A stretch of 64,000 nucleotides of DNA from Spirochaetaceae bacterium (GCA_025358255.1 JANYKC010000046.1:31007-95006); one strand, 5' to 3'. Shown: positions 27,938 through 37,527, counted from the stretch's first letter. Notes: generated from the letters alone by a model not told the origin. Program-made: numbers and translations.

Positions 27938-28680
27938 AATTGCTGTTTGCCGGAGAATCGTGGATGACCTTCTCCACCCATGTAAAAGGCTTCGACCAGT
28001 TCACGACCTCCAAGTACGAGGAGGGCGCGTGGTGCCTCCTCAATGTCCTCAAGAAGGGCGGCATCGAGGTCGACTACCTTCCTTGCCATGTCGCCGCCGA
28101 GGAATTCCCCGACACCGCGGGAAAGCTCGCCGCCTACGACGTCGTCATGCTGAGCGACATCGGCAGCAACACCCTCCTCCTCCACCCGGACACCTTCGAG
28201 CGGGGGGCGAAAAGACCGAACCGTCTCGCCGCGATCCGCGATTACGTGGCAGGCGGAGGCGGTTTTGCGATGATGGGAGGCTACATGTCCTTCCAGGGAA
28301 TCGACGCCAAGGCGCGCTACGCGGCCACGCCGATCGGGGAGATGCTCCCCGTCGGGCTCCTGGCCATGGATGACCGCCTCGAGACGCCCGAAGGCATGAC
28401 GCCTCATATCGTGATGCCCGCTCACCCGGTGCTCCGGAACGTTTCCCCCGATTGGCCCCACTTCCTCGGCTACAACGTCCTTCGCCCAAAAAAGGGGTTC
28501 GACGTCATCGCGACCTGCGGCGACGACGTCTTCATGGCGGCCGGAAACTACGGCAAGGGAAGGACCTTCGCCTTCGCCAGCGATGTCGCCCCGCATTGGG
28601 GCTCGCCCGAATTCGTCGCCTGGGAATCCTACGGGACGCTTTTCAACAACATCGCCCGGTGGCTCGCGAAGGCCCAATAA
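27934..28680 (+). CDS. GATase1-like cytoplasmic protein (DUF1355 type)
   Basis: 248 residues resembling the glutamine-amidotransferase-like PF07090 family: a Rossmann-like core with LLFAGESWMTFSTHVKGFD at the start, YDVVMLSDIGSNTLLLHP and GGGFAMMGGYMSF. There is no obvious catalytic Cys nucleophile elbow, so a glutaminase reaction is doubtful. Families of this type often sit in operons for sugar or nucleoside breakdown with unknown role. It starts within the stop of the adenine deaminase relic. Confidence 0.75.
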   Translation: MKLLFAGESWMTFSTHVKGFDQFTTSKYEEGAWCLLNVLKKGGIEVDYLPCHVAAEEFPDTAGKLAAYDVVMLSDIGSNTLLLHPDTFERGAKRPNRLAAIRDYVAGGGGFAMMGGYMSFQGIDAKARYAATPIGEMLPVGLLAMDDRLETPEGMTPHIVMPAHPVLRNVSPDWPHFLGYNVLRPKKGFDVIATCGDDVFMAAGNYGKGRTFAFASDVAPHWGSPEFVAWESYGTLFNNIARWLAKAQ

Positions 28681-28696
28681 GGCCGTAATCGGGACT

Positions 28697-29410
28697 TCAG
28701 GGCTTTAACTCGACCTTGCCGCCCGGCTCGAGGACGATGACTTCCTTTCCCGTCACCGCCTTGGCGTTCTTCGCGTCGTAAAGCCCGGACTTGCTCGAAT
28801 GGATCGGGACAACTCGCTTGGCCTTCATGGCCTCGGCGCAACGCGAGGCTTCGGCAGGGCCCATGTTGTAGAAGTCGTCGCAGGGCAGGAGTGCGTAGCC
28901 GATCCCGAGGCCCGCGTAGTCCGCCATCTCTGGGAGCCAGCTTGTGTCGCCCGCATGGTAGATGGAGATGCCATCGAACGAGATGAGATAGCCGAGGCAT
29001 TCGCCGCGGCCGTGGTTCTTGTTCGCGGCGGGCAGGACCTTGACCGTCACCGGGCCGACCTTGAGACTCTCGCCTTCTGCGACGAGGCGATGGCCCTTGA
29101 TCGAGCCCTCCACCGCCCCGACAGGGGCCGCGACCACGGTGCTTGCCTTGCGGGTGGTGAGCTTCACCTGGTTGTGGTCTCCATGGCCGTGCGTGACCAG
29201 GACCAGGTCGGCGGCCTCGGAATAGTCACCAGGGGCGTAGGGATCGATGTAGATCACGAAGCCCTCCCCGGTCCTGATCTTCACCGAGGATCTGCCGAAC
29301 CAGCTGAGTTCGGCTCCTTGCCGGACAGGGGACCCGGCGTGGACATCGGCGACGGACGCAAGGATTCCGAGGGAGACAAGGGGGAGGCAGAGGCCTGCAG
29401 GCATTCTCAT
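28697..29410 (-). CDS. Secreted metallo-beta-lactamase-fold hydrolase (UPF0173-like)
   Basis: 237 residues with an N-terminal signal peptide (hydrophobic core LCLPLVSLGILASVADVHA). The metal site is THGHGDH, followed by IYHAGDTSW and VPIHSS. This is the ulaG/UPF0173 branch, whose members hydrolyse small metabolites; most are cytoplasmic, so the export signal here is notable. It converges on the preceding operon with 16 bases between the stops and follows the chemotaxis receptor by 19 bases. Confidence 0.8.
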   Translation of the reverse strand: MRMPAGLCLPLVSLGILASVADVHAGSPVRQGAELSWFGRSSVKIRTGEGFVIYIDPYAPGDYSEAADLVLVTHGHGDHNQVKLTTRKASTVVAAPVGAVEGSIKGHRLVAEGESLKVGPVTVKVLPAANKNHGRGECLGYLISFDGISIYHAGDTSWLPEMADYAGLGIGYALLPCDDFYNMGPAEASRCAEAMKAKRVVPIHSSKSGLYDAKNAKAVTGKEVIVLEPGGKVELKP

Positions 29411-29429
29411 GATGGCTTCCTTTCCTCCT

Positions 29430-31301
29430 TCAGGTCTTGAAGGAATTTATGAAGGTGGCCAAGGTTTCGTTGAGCCCGGCCGTCCGCCCTGAAAGGGCGT
29501 TGACATCGTCCATGGCTTTGGCAAGCTCGATATCCCGATCGCGCATCGTGCGGGCCAGGCCTTTCGCCTCCGATTGGGAGGCGGAGGCCCCGGACAGGCG
29601 GTCAGCCATGGCCGCCGCGAGCTTGTCCAGGGAAATCGCCGTCTCTGCCACGCCGCGGCCGAGCTCGTCGGTTTCCGCGAGGAGGCCGAGGATGTCCTTC
29701 GAGCGCCGCTCCTCCAGGCCCATGGCGCCGGCCACCTGGTCCGTGACGCTTTGCACCTCCAGGGCGGCCTCCCGGATCAGTGCGAAGGAGGAACCCGCGG
29801 ACTGGGCGGATGCGAGCGACTTCCTGATGAGCTCGAGGATGGCCGAGAGGCTTTCCTTGCTCTTGCGGGTGTGCTCGGCCGTGGACTCGGCAAGGATCCT
29901 GATCTCCTCGGCCACGACGCTGAACCCTGCGCCGGACGCCCCAGCGTGGGCCGCTTCGATGGCCGCGTTCATGGCCAGGAGATTGGTGCGAGCCGCGACC
30001 GCCGCGATCTGCTTGTTGATCTCGCCGAGGTCGGCGGAACGCGCAGCCACCGCGTTCACGTTCTCCACGACCGCGTGGATGCCCTCCTCGCCGGCATGGA
30101 CGCTTTCCGCCAGCTCCCCGGTCTTGCTCCGCGCGTGCTCGGCTTCCCGTGAAAGCTTGCCCACAGAATCCATGACGGATTCGATGCCCTCCGAGGAGGA
30201 GGCCACGCGGCTGGACTGGTCCCGGGCTTTCCCCGCCACGTCGGCCACATGCCTCGCGAGCTCCCGGGCGTCCTGGAGGCTTTCCTCGAGGGCCTCGTCA
30301 GCCTTCTCGATCGAGGCAAGGGCCCCATCGATGCTTGCGGCGATATCCTTCGCCGCCCCCGAGGCGCTGCCGATGCCGGCGAAAAGGCGGTTCTGGACCG
30401 AGGAAAGGTCGGCATAGGTAGCGGTCATTTTCCGGATGCCGTCCGAAAGGCCGGCGCAGAAAGAGTTGACCATGCCGGCTATCGTGCCCATCTCGTCCAC
30501 CGACCCGATGGAGATCCGGCCCTGCAGGTTTTTCTCGGCCTGGGTGAGTCCCTCCAGCTGGACGATTATCGAGCGATACAGGAGGGCGGTATTCGAGTTC
30601 CAGCTCAGCATGAGGAAGAGGACGACGATGGTAAAGGCGACCGAGAAGGCGAGTATCGCGGGGAGGAGGCTGAAACCCGCCCGCCCCTGCCGGCCCATGA
30701 GGAGGAAGGAGGAAGAGAAGGCGAAAAGCAGGGACATCACGGACATGAAGAGGGGAATTATGAAGATCTTGCGTTGCTGCCGGTTTTCCCGCAGGTCCGC
30801 GGGATAGTGGACCAGGCGGGCCTCCAAGAGGGTCGTGAGGCTGAGCCTGTCGGCTAGCACATAGAGGAATGCCGCGGCCAGCATGCCTATGGAGGCGATG
30901 AAGATCACGAATTCGACCCGGCCCGAGGATGGCAGTCCCAGGGATCCGCCAGCCAGGCCCATGGCGGCCGAATCCAGGATGACGAGCACAAAGAAATAGA
31001 TGAGTCCCTTGAGGGGGGCAGCGCCAACGGCCTTCAAGGCGGATTCCAGATCGGGATGCTTGCCGCAATCCTCGCCGTCCTCGCAGCTCCGGGAATCAAA
31101 CCGATAGAAACGGGCAGCGGGGCCGATGAGGGCCATGGCGGCGACCACGAAAACAGCGCCGACGACGCAGGAGATGACAAATGGCTGGATGGGGGCGACC
31201 CCCTCCCCTCGGAAAAGGACGGCGGACGCCGACTGGATCGCCACGTAGGCGAGGCTTGAACTCGCCAGGAGGAAGAAAAATGACGTCGACTTGTTTCTCA
31301 T
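29430..31301 (-). CDS. Methyl-accepting chemotaxis receptor, multi-spanning sensor
   Basis: 623 residues. The first 230 contain about six hydrophobic segments and no extracytoplasmic sensing domain of usual size, so the signal is probably sensed in or near the membrane. A linker follows, then a long coiled-coil signalling domain whose hairpin tip contains the conserved NLLAMNAAIEAAHAGASGAG. It passes ligand state to CheA/CheW. No CheW-type or che genes lie nearby. Confidence 0.92.
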   Translation of the reverse strand: MRNKSTSFFFLLASSSLAYVAIQSASAVLFRGEGVAPIQPFVISCVVGAVFVVAAMALIGPAARFYRFDSRSCEDGEDCGKHPDLESALKAVGAAPLKGLIYFFVLVILDSAAMGLAGGSLGLPSSGRVEFVIFIASIGMLAAAFLYVLADRLSLTTLLEARLVHYPADLRENRQQRKIFIIPLFMSVMSLLFAFSSSFLLMGRQGRAGFSLLPAILAFSVAFTIVVLFLMLSWNSNTALLYRSIIVQLEGLTQAEKNLQGRISIGSVDEMGTIAGMVNSFCAGLSDGIRKMTATYADLSSVQNRLFAGIGSASGAAKDIAASIDGALASIEKADEALEESLQDARELARHVADVAGKARDQSSRVASSSEGIESVMDSVGKLSREAEHARSKTGELAESVHAGEEGIHAVVENVNAVAARSADLGEINKQIAAVAARTNLLAMNAAIEAAHAGASGAGFSVVAEEIRILAESTAEHTRKSKESLSAILELIRKSLASAQSAGSSFALIREAALEVQSVTDQVAGAMGLEERRSKDILGLLAETDELGRGVAETAISLDKLAAAMADRLSGASASQSEAKGLARTMRDRDIELAKAMDDVNALSGRTAGLNETLATFINSFKT

Positions 31302-31570
31302 CGCGAATCACCCACTTTTTTGGACAGGCATGCGGAACTCTTACATGGCATGAGGATAGCATAGCAGAGACAACAGGGTTTTGCCCGGCTTCTTTGGTTT
31401 TTTTCAATCCCTGGCCGGCTCCGCCTCCGCTCCCGGGGACTGGCCCGCTCCCGAAGGACAGGCCCCCCGCGGCGCGTTTTCGATCGCGCGATATGCCGGG
31501 GCGAATGGACAGCGGCAGGGCCTCGGGCTTAGAATGGGCTCCGCGACAACCGGATATCCAAGGAGCCACC

Positions 31571-33562
31571 ATGGAAACAAAAGCGCTGGAAAGCATAGCC
31601 TTGTCGATCAGAAGCCTCTCGATGGACGCCATTCAGGAAGCCAATTCCGGCCATCCCGGCCTCCCCCTCGGCGCCGCCGAGCTGGGAGCCTTCCTCTACG
31701 GCCAAGCGCTCCGGAAGAATCCTGCCGACCCGGACTGGCTGGATCGTGACCGTTTCGTACTTTCGGCTGGCCACGGCTCGATGTTCCTATACTCACTCCT
31801 CCACCTCGCCGGCTATGGCGTGACCCTCGACGAAGTCAAGCGCTTTCGCAAGCTAGGCAGCCGCTGCGCCGGCCATCCGGAGCATGGCTACGCTCCCGGC
31901 ATCGAGACGACCACCGGCCCGCTTGGCCAAGGAGTGGCGAACGCGGTCGGCATGGCCATCGCGGAAGCCATGTACGCCGCCCGGTTCAACACCGCGCAAC
32001 GGAAAATCATCGATCATTGGACCTATGTGCTGGCCGGCGACGGATGCCTCATGGAAGGAGTCTCCGCGGAGGCCTCCTCCCTCGCCGGACACCTGGGACT
32101 CGGAAAGCTCGTGGTCTTCTATGATTCCAACTCCATCACGATTGACGGCTCGACCGGAATCGCCTTCACCGAAGACGTGGCGAAACGCTACGAAGCCTAC
32201 GGATGGAAGGTGCTCCACGGCGACATGTATGACTTCGCCGGCCTTGAGCGCCTCCTGGCCGAAGCGAAGGCCGAGGGCGGCAAGCCCAAGCTCGTGATCC
32301 TCAAGAGCCTCATCGGCAAGGGCGCTCCGACGAAGCAGGGCACGCACGGGGTCCATGGAGCCCCCCTCGGCCCCGAGGAGATAGCCAAGGCCAAGGCCGG
32401 CTTGGGTATCCCCGCCGACTTGAAGTTCTGGGTCTCCCCGGCCGCAATCGCCTATTTCGAGGCGCGCAAGGCCAAGGAGGCCAAGGAATACGCCACCTGG
32501 CAGGCGGAATTCGCCGCCTGGAAGGTCGAAGAGCCAGCCCTGGCGATCGAACTCGCCGCTTGGCTTGCCGGCAAGCCCACGAAGGCCCTCGACCTGCCGG
32601 CCTTCAAGCAGGGCGACAAGATCGCCACGCGCAACGCCTCGGGGACAGTCCTCCAGGCGATCGCCGCTTCCTGGCCCTCGCTGGCGGGAGGATCGGCCGA
32701 CCTCACCGGCCCCAACATGAGCCAGATCCCCGGCGGCGACTTCACCGCGGCGAATCACGGCGGGCGCATGATCCGGTTCGGCGTCCGCGAGCACGGCATG
32801 GCGGCCATCGCCAATGGCATGGCCCTCCACGGGCTCCGCCCCTATGTGGCGACCTTCCTCGTCTTCTGCGACTACCTGAGGCCCTCCCTCAGGCTGGCCG
32901 CCCTCATGAAGCTGCCAGTTGTCTATGTCCTCACGCATGATTCAGTCTACGTGGGCGAGGACGGCCCGACCCACCAGCCCATCGAACAGCTCACGAGCCT
33001 GCGCATGATCCCGAATGTCCGCGTCCTCCGCCCCGCCGATGCCGAGGAGACGGCGGTCGCATGGCGCATGGCGATGGAGCGCATGGATGGCCCGACCGTG
33101 CTCGCCCTTTCCCGCCAGAACCTTCCTGTCCTCGAAAAGGCCGATCCCGAATGGCCCTGGACCATGGCCCTCGGCGGCTATGTCGTGCGCAACACGCCCT
33201 CGGCCCCCGATGTCGTGGTGGTCGCCACGGGGAGCGAGGTATCCCTCGCCCTGGCCGCCGCTGATCGCGTCTCCGGCGACGCCACCGCAAAAGCGGCCTG
33301 TGGCGAGGTGCGGGTAGTCTCCATGCCGAGCCGCGAGCTCTTCCTTGCCCAGCCGGCTCCCGTCCGTGACGCCATCCTTCCACCCGGCGCCCGGGTCGTG
33401 GTGGCGGAGTCAGGCATCGCGATGGGATGGGAGGGCATAGCCTCGAGTCCCGCCGACATACTCTCGATCGAGCGTTTTGGCGAATCGGGGCCGGGAGACG
33501 AAGTCGCTGCCCATCTGGGATTGACCGTCGACAAGCTCGCGGCCCTGATCCGCGGCAAGTAG
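31571..33562 (+). CDS. tkt: Transketolase
   Basis: Thiamine-diphosphate enzyme that moves two-carbon units between sugar phosphates. 663 residues, normal length. Key segments: ANSGHPGLPLGAAE, SAGHGSMFLYSLLHL, GPLGQGVANAVG, the diphosphate-binding GDGCLMEGVSAEA..NS, the pyrimidine-domain RFGVREHGMAAIANG with the catalytic Glu, and YVLTHDSVYVGEDGPTHQP. The ATG at 31571 has AGGAG upstream; an in-frame extension of about 130 codons upstream looks non-coding. It could receive pentose phosphate from the nucleoside genes. A hairpin follows the stop. Confidence 0.96.
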   Translation: METKALESIALSIRSLSMDAIQEANSGHPGLPLGAAELGAFLYGQALRKNPADPDWLDRDRFVLSAGHGSMFLYSLLHLAGYGVTLDEVKRFRKLGSRCAGHPEHGYAPGIETTTGPLGQGVANAVGMAIAEAMYAARFNTAQRKIIDHWTYVLAGDGCLMEGVSAEASSLAGHLGLGKLVVFYDSNSITIDGSTGIAFTEDVAKRYEAYGWKVLHGDMYDFAGLERLLAEAKAEGGKPKLVILKSLIGKGAPTKQGTHGVHGAPLGPEEIAKAKAGLGIPADLKFWVSPAAIAYFEARKAKEAKEYATWQAEFAAWKVEEPALAIELAAWLAGKPTKALDLPAFKQGDKIATRNASGTVLQAIAASWPSLAGGSADLTGPNMSQIPGGDFTAANHGGRMIRFGVREHGMAAIANGMALHGLRPYVATFLVFCDYLRPSLRLAALMKLPVVYVLTHDSVYVGEDGPTHQPIEQLTSLRMIPNVRVLRPADAEETAVAWRMAMERMDGPTVLALSRQNLPVLEKADPEWPWTMALGGYVVRNTPSAPDVVVVATGSEVSLALAAADRVSGDATAKAACGEVRVVSMPSRELFLAQPAPVRDAILPPGARVVVAESGIAMGWEGIASSPADILSIERFGESGPGDEVAAHLGLTVDKLAALIRGK

Positions 33563-33567
33563 CCCAA

Positions 33568-33608
33568 CCCCTGTGTGCCGGCAGGAAAGCCTGCGGCGGC
33601 GCACAGGG
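33568..33608 (+). terminator. Hairpin after transketolase
   Basis: CCCTGTGTGCCGGCAGG, a four-base loop and CCTGCGGCGGCGCACAGGG form a long stem with a two-base bulge just after the stop. No T-run follows, so it may be a weak terminator or a 3' stabiliser. Confidence 0.5.
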
Positions 33609-33677
33609 ATCGCGGCGGCGCAGGCTTTCGGCTATGCCCTGGAGAGTGGCCCTAGGCCGGATTTCTCACAAATAACA

Positions 33678-33746
33678 ACAGGGGTTTCCGTTTTCTTGTA
33701 TAATTTGTTTAACCACAAACAACTAAACAAGAAAGAAAACCCCTGT
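33678..33746 (+). promoter_or_regulatory. IS promoter flanked by an inverted repeat
   Basis: A TATAAT at 33699-33704 lies between two arms, 33678-33699 (starting ACAGGGGTTT) and 33727-33746 (ending AAACCCCTGT), that pair with a two-base gap. The second arm ends directly at the transposase ATG. Transcripts entering from outside would fold and hide the start codon, a common way for insertion sequences to limit their own expression. Confidence 0.6.
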
Positions 33747-35120
33747 ATGAATACAGACTGTATCCATTTTGAGCTCGCGATTCAAGATGGCAGGAAGCGG
33801 CATGTCGAGGTTGTGCGCGACATGCACGAGGGCTCAAGTGATGGCGGTCTGTTGCTTCTAGCAGAGATCGAACGGCGCCGTGGATTTCTGGACACGTTCG
33901 CCAGATGCTTCAGCGACCACCGGAACGGGAATTACGTAACGCACCCGCTTCGGGACCTGCTGGCGCAACGGGTTTATGGCCTCTGCCAAGGTTACGAAGA
34001 CCTCAACGACCATGATCTGTGGCGGAACGATCCCCTGCTGGGCATCGCGTGCGGCCGTGGGGCAAGTGGCGAGCCGCTTGCCGGCAAGAGCACGCTGAAC
34101 CGCCTCGAGTTGGGGCGTGGTGCATCCAGCGAGACGGACCGCTACAAGCGCATCGAGTGGGACGAAGGCAAGCTTCGGAAGTTCTTTGTCGACGCGTACC
34201 TGGATTCGTACACAGCCGCGCCCGACGAGATAGTCCTCGACTTCGACGCGACCGACGATCCGGTCCACGGGGAACAGGAAGGGCGGTTCTTCCACGGCTT
34301 CTACGACGAGTACTGCTTCCTGCCATTGTATGCGTTCTGTGGCCATCACCTGCTTGCCGCGATCCTCAGGCCCGCCGACCAGGATGGGGCCGCGGGCGTG
34401 GTCTAGCTCATGGCGTTCCTCCACGTCCGCATCCGGGCGCGCTGGCCGCACACCCGCATCATCGTCCGCGGCGACTCGGGCTTCTGCCGCGAGCCCCTGA
34501 TGGCATTCTGCGAAACCCATCCCGACACGTTCTACGTCCTCGGGCTGGCGCGGAACAGCCGCCTGCAGCACGCCACCGGCAGGGAGCTCCACGAAGCGGC
34601 CCGGACGCAGGCGCGGACCGGCCACGCGGCGCGCGTGTTCAAGGAACTCCGCTGCCGGACAAAGAAAACCTGGGCCTGCGAGCGTCGCGTCGTCGCCAAG
34701 GTCGAGCATCTCGCCAAGGGGTCCAACCCACGATTTGTAGTCACGAATCTCGATCCTGGTGCATGGCCCGCCCGCGAGCTTTATGAGGGACTTTACTGCG
34801 CACGCGGCGAGATGGAGAACCGGATCAAGGAGCAGTAGCTCTTGCTTTTCGCCGACCGTACCAGTTCACACATGTTCCGTGCAAACCAGCTCAGGCTCTG
34901 GCTCTCGTCGGTCGCCTACCTCTTCTTGTGCGAACTCAGGCGCGTCGCGCTTGCCGGCACAGACCACGATCACGCCCAGTGCTCGACGATCAGGCTCCAC
35001 CTCCTCAAGACCGCGGCGTCTGTCCTCGTTTCGACCCGCCGGATCCTCGTTCGGCTGCCGCATTCCTTCCCGTTCTGGGACCTGTGGAAGAGCGCGTTCT
35101 CGACACTGTCGACTGCCTGA
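33747..35120 (+). pseudogene. IS1380 transposase with two in-frame TAG codons
   Basis: A DDE transposase frame of 458 codons broken by TAG at 34404-34406 and 34836-34838; the rest stays in one frame without shifts. Segments before, between and after the stops match the family (LLLLAEIERRRGFLDTFARC; VLDFDATDDPVHGEQEG with a catalytic Asp; IIVRGDSGFCREPLMAF; MENRIKEQ then LLFADRTSS, FRANQLRLWLSSVAYL). The second TAG sits where relatives have Gln in the EQQ-LFADR motif, so CAG to TAG is the simplest change. TAG is an ordinary stop for other genes in this window, so the element is probably inactive unless the stop is suppressed. Confidence 0.88.
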
Positions 35121-35266
35121 AGGCTGTTCCCGCGACAGCCATACCACCTCGCCATGATCCACCGGGACCGCCATGTTCGAGCCATTCCTAAATGCCCTGT
35201 TTTGTTGAATAACCCTCATCTGGCCAATGGCGCGGCAATTGCTCGGGCAGCCATCGATAAGGGAAA

Positions 35267-35300
35267 CCCCCACAAACCAGCCTTCGGCGGTTTGTGGGGG
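35267..35300. terminator. Strong hairpin near the right end of the IS
   Basis: CCCCCACAAACC and its exact complement enclose a smaller GCC-TTC-GGC stem-loop. It lies after the transposase stop and before the right terminal repeat and may stop or shield transcription at the element's edge. Confidence 0.6.
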
Positions 35301-35339
35301 CATTTCATCGCTCGGGATTGAGGGTGTGAGAAATCCGGG

Positions 35340-35994
35340 CTAGAGGCTAAGCGGACCGAGAGGTCGCCGGTGGTCAAACCGCCGATGGACCGGTCAAGGC
35401 CCTCGATTGTCCGGGAGATGCCGGTCGAGACGACCAGGGCGAGGGTCGGGGCGCCGAGGATTATGACGCCCGCGGCCAGCAGGGCAAGGAGGGGGGCGCG
35501 CGCCTCGATGGCCTTGATCCCCACGTCGATGAGGGCATTCTGGGCGGCGATGGACTCCATGCCGAGGTCAAGCATCGCTCCAAGGTCGGAGACCTTCTGG
35601 TTGAGGATGATCAGGGGCAAGACAAGGTCGGCCGACCTTGTCCGGTCAGCCGACATCATGGCGCTCAGGTCGAGTGGCGGCGCGCCTTCGGAGCCCGAGG
35701 CAAGGGCCAATTCGTAATAGGCCTGCTTGAGCGGCTTGAAGCCGAGGTCGACCATCTTCCCGACATTGATGACGACCTTGACGGCGTCAGCGATATCCGG
35801 GCTGAGGGCGGGAATGGCGCGGAGCGATGCGATCGATTCGAAGGATGCGTGGAAGCCCGCAAGGGCCTTTTCCACGCGGGAATTCTCGATCCGCGGGGGG
35901 GGGTCACGAGAAAACGTGCGGCCTCGATACGCAGCGAACCCAAGGAGGAAGAGGCAATTGCAATGCCATAGCCGATCTTTCCCCCTCGACGCAT
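35340..35994 (-). pseudogene. Broken chemotaxis receptor (N-terminal half only)
   Basis: Begins at the ATG at 35994 (MRRGGKIGYGIAI, a first membrane helix) but the matching continuation CLFLLGFAAYRGRTFSRDPPPR is in another frame, so there is a frameshift near 35955. The remaining frame has a helical sensing domain (about 35880-35520), a second membrane helix (LLALLAAGVIILGAPTLAL) and the start of a HAMP domain (LTTGDLSVRLAS). It ends at the IS right end; the signalling domain is absent. A run of nine G at 35895-35903 lies in the gene but keeps the frame as written. No continuation is present on the far side of the IS. Confidence 0.8.
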
Positions 35995-36041
35995 GTCGAG
36001 CCTTCTTGTGATGTAAAATAATCTTTTTTGACTATTTAGAG

Positions 36042-36070
36042 ATGTTATTATTGCGGTTGCGGGCATTCAA
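36042..36070 (-). promoter_or_regulatory. Candidate promoter of the broken receptor gene
   Basis: On the minus strand, -35 TTGAAT (36065-36070), 17-base spacer, -10 TAACAT (36042-36047), about 45 bases before the relic's ATG. Confidence 0.35.
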
Positions 36071-36126
36071 CCCTGTCAACACGGATTATTTTCGCTCATT
36101 TCCCAGGCCGCTGCCATGCGAAGGCC

Positions 36127-36156
36127 AAAAAAAAGCCCGCCGCGGATGCGACGGGC
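36127..36156 (-). terminator. Rho-independent terminator of the sulfur/Fe-S operon
   Basis: On the minus strand, GCCCGTCGC and GCGGCGGGC pair (8 of 9) around a four-base loop, followed by eight T. It lies about 45 bases after the stop of the Fe-S protein gene; a dispersed-repeat copy sits between. Confidence 0.85.
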
Positions 36157-36166
36157 GAACAATGAC

Positions 36167-36177
36167 GGGGACAGACC
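36167..36177 (+). repeat. Dispersed repeat GGGGACAGACC, intergenic
   Basis: Exact copy between the last gene of the sulfur operon and its terminator. Confidence 0.9.
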
Positions 36178-36198
36178 TCTGAATTCGGGCAAAAAAAC

Positions 36199-37527
36199 CT
36201 AGCTGATGAGGGCCTTCGCCACGATGGCAGAGAGGAACTCGACCTTCAGGCCGAGACCATAGTGTTCATTGAGGTCGACGAGCTGGCTGTGGCAGTTCTC
36301 GCAGGCTGTGGTGATGACCTTGGCCCCGGAAGCGGCGATCTGCTCGGCCTTGACCTTCGAGGATTTCATCCTGAAGTCCATCTCGCCCATGGAGATGAGG
36401 CCTCCGCCCCCGCCACAGCACCAATTCTCGGCGCGGTTGGGCGTGAGCTCCACGAACCTGGGCGTGACCGCCCGAAGGACCTCCCGAGGCTCCTCGTAGA
36501 TGCCGCCGTTCCTGGCTATCTGGCAGGGGTCATGGTAGGTGACGTCGCCCTCGAGGAGGCTGTCATCCAGCCTGATCCGCCCTTCCTTGACGTAGCGGGC
36601 TATGAGCTCCACAAAGGCCACGACCTTGAAGGGCTGGGGACCCATCATATGGCGCATGACGCGATAGGCGGTCCCGCACTCGACGATCGCAACCTCCGCG
36701 ACACCCAAGGCCTTCGCCTCGTTCACGATGCGCGCGGCGATGAGCTTCATCTTGGCGGAGTCGCCCACGAAGGCGGCGAAGTTCACCGCCTCGAAGGAGG
36801 AGATCGTCCACGACTCGCGGGCGGCGTTCATTATCGCCGCCGCGTTCACCATGGAATGGGAACCGGAGAGGGCGACGTAGAGGACGCGGGCTCCTTGCTG
36901 GCCGTAGGGGATTGCCGCGTTGGGCGATCCATCGGCCCTCTTCGTGACCTTTGGCCAGAGGGCAAGAACCTCCCCCTCAAGGTTGCCGAGGGCCTGGGCG
37001 AATGCGTCCCTAGTGTCGACGATGGTCTCGCCCTTGGTGACGGACATGTCGGAGAGCATGGAGAGGATCTTGGGTTCCTGGTCCGCGCCCAGGAGAAGGG
37101 CCTTGGCGATCCCCATTATCTGCTGGGTATCGATGCCGAAGGGGCAATGCACCATGCAGCGGCGGCAGCCCGTGCAGGAGTAGGCGGCGTCGTAGAGGCG
37201 GCGCACCGTGTCATCGTCGAACTCCAGCACCTCGCCGAGCCAGGGGGCAAATCTCCCCTGGACCTTGAAGTAGCGCCTGAAGATCTTCCGCACCACTTCC
37301 GCCCTGCCCACGGCGGAATACCGCGTCTCGGGCATGGATGCATAGACGTGGCAGGACTCGACGCAGATGCCGCAGCGTGCGCAGGTATCCAGGTACATGC
37401 GCATCGCGGCGTTGAGCTTGGTCTCGAAAAGGACCTTGAGCCTTGCGCTTAATTCGGATGACCCGGCGCCTCCCGAGGCAACCGTGTCCGCTGATAGGGC
37501 GAAACCGCGCCGGGTCATCAAGTCCAT
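36199..37527 (-). CDS. DsrK/HdrD-like iron-sulfur electron-transfer protein
   Basis: 442 residues, cytoplasmic or membrane-associated. Two 4Fe-4S clusters are predicted by CARCGICVESC (about residue 49) and CTGCRRCMVHCP (about 118). The C-terminal half carries CCG-type motifs (YHDPCQIARNGG, ENWCCGGGGGLISM, TACENCHSQLV) that bind the catalytic or special cluster in heterodisulfide reductase D and DsrK. It likely transfers electrons between the membrane partner encoded just upstream and a thiol/disulfide or sulfur carrier. GGAGG lies five bases before the ATG; it overlaps the membrane gene by ten bases. Confidence 0.88.
   Translation of the reverse strand: MDLMTRRGFALSADTVASGGAGSSELSARLKVLFETKLNAAMRMYLDTCARCGICVESCHVYASMPETRYSAVGRAEVVRKIFRRYFKVQGRFAPWLGEVLEFDDDTVRRLYDAAYSCTGCRRCMVHCPFGIDTQQIMGIAKALLLGADQEPKILSMLSDMSVTKGETIVDTRDAFAQALGNLEGEVLALWPKVTKRADGSPNAAIPYGQQGARVLYVALSGSHSMVNAAAIMNAARESWTISSFEAVNFAAFVGDSAKMKLIAARIVNEAKALGVAEVAIVECGTAYRVMRHMMGPQPFKVVAFVELIARYVKEGRIRLDDSLLEGDVTYHDPCQIARNGGIYEEPREVLRAVTPRFVELTPNRAENWCCGGGGGLISMGEMDFRMKSSKVKAEQIAASGAKVITTACENCHSQLVDLNEHYGLGLKVEFLSAIVAKALIS

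Larger units (their letters stand above)
33656..35339 (+). mobile_element. IS1380-family insertion sequence, complete ends
   Basis: A 1684-bp element. The left end is GCCGGATTTCTCACA and the right end, read on the minus strand, is CCCGGATTTCTCACA (14 of 15 identical). Both are flanked by a 4-bp CTAG target duplication (33652-33655 and 35340-35343), the duplication length typical of IS1380. The transposase between them is interrupted by two stop codons. The right end adjoins the broken chemotaxis receptor. Confidence 0.92.

Noticed and set aside
33747..35120. Genome-wide recoding of TAG as glutamine
   Set aside because: Other genes in the window, such as eutB, the TusA gene and deoD, end in TAG, so TAG works as a stop here. 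Simple inactivation is the better explanation.
35895..35903. Phase-variable G-tract as the cause of the receptor frameshift
   Set aside because: With nine G the downstream frame is continuous through the tract; the frame break lies further upstream near 35955.
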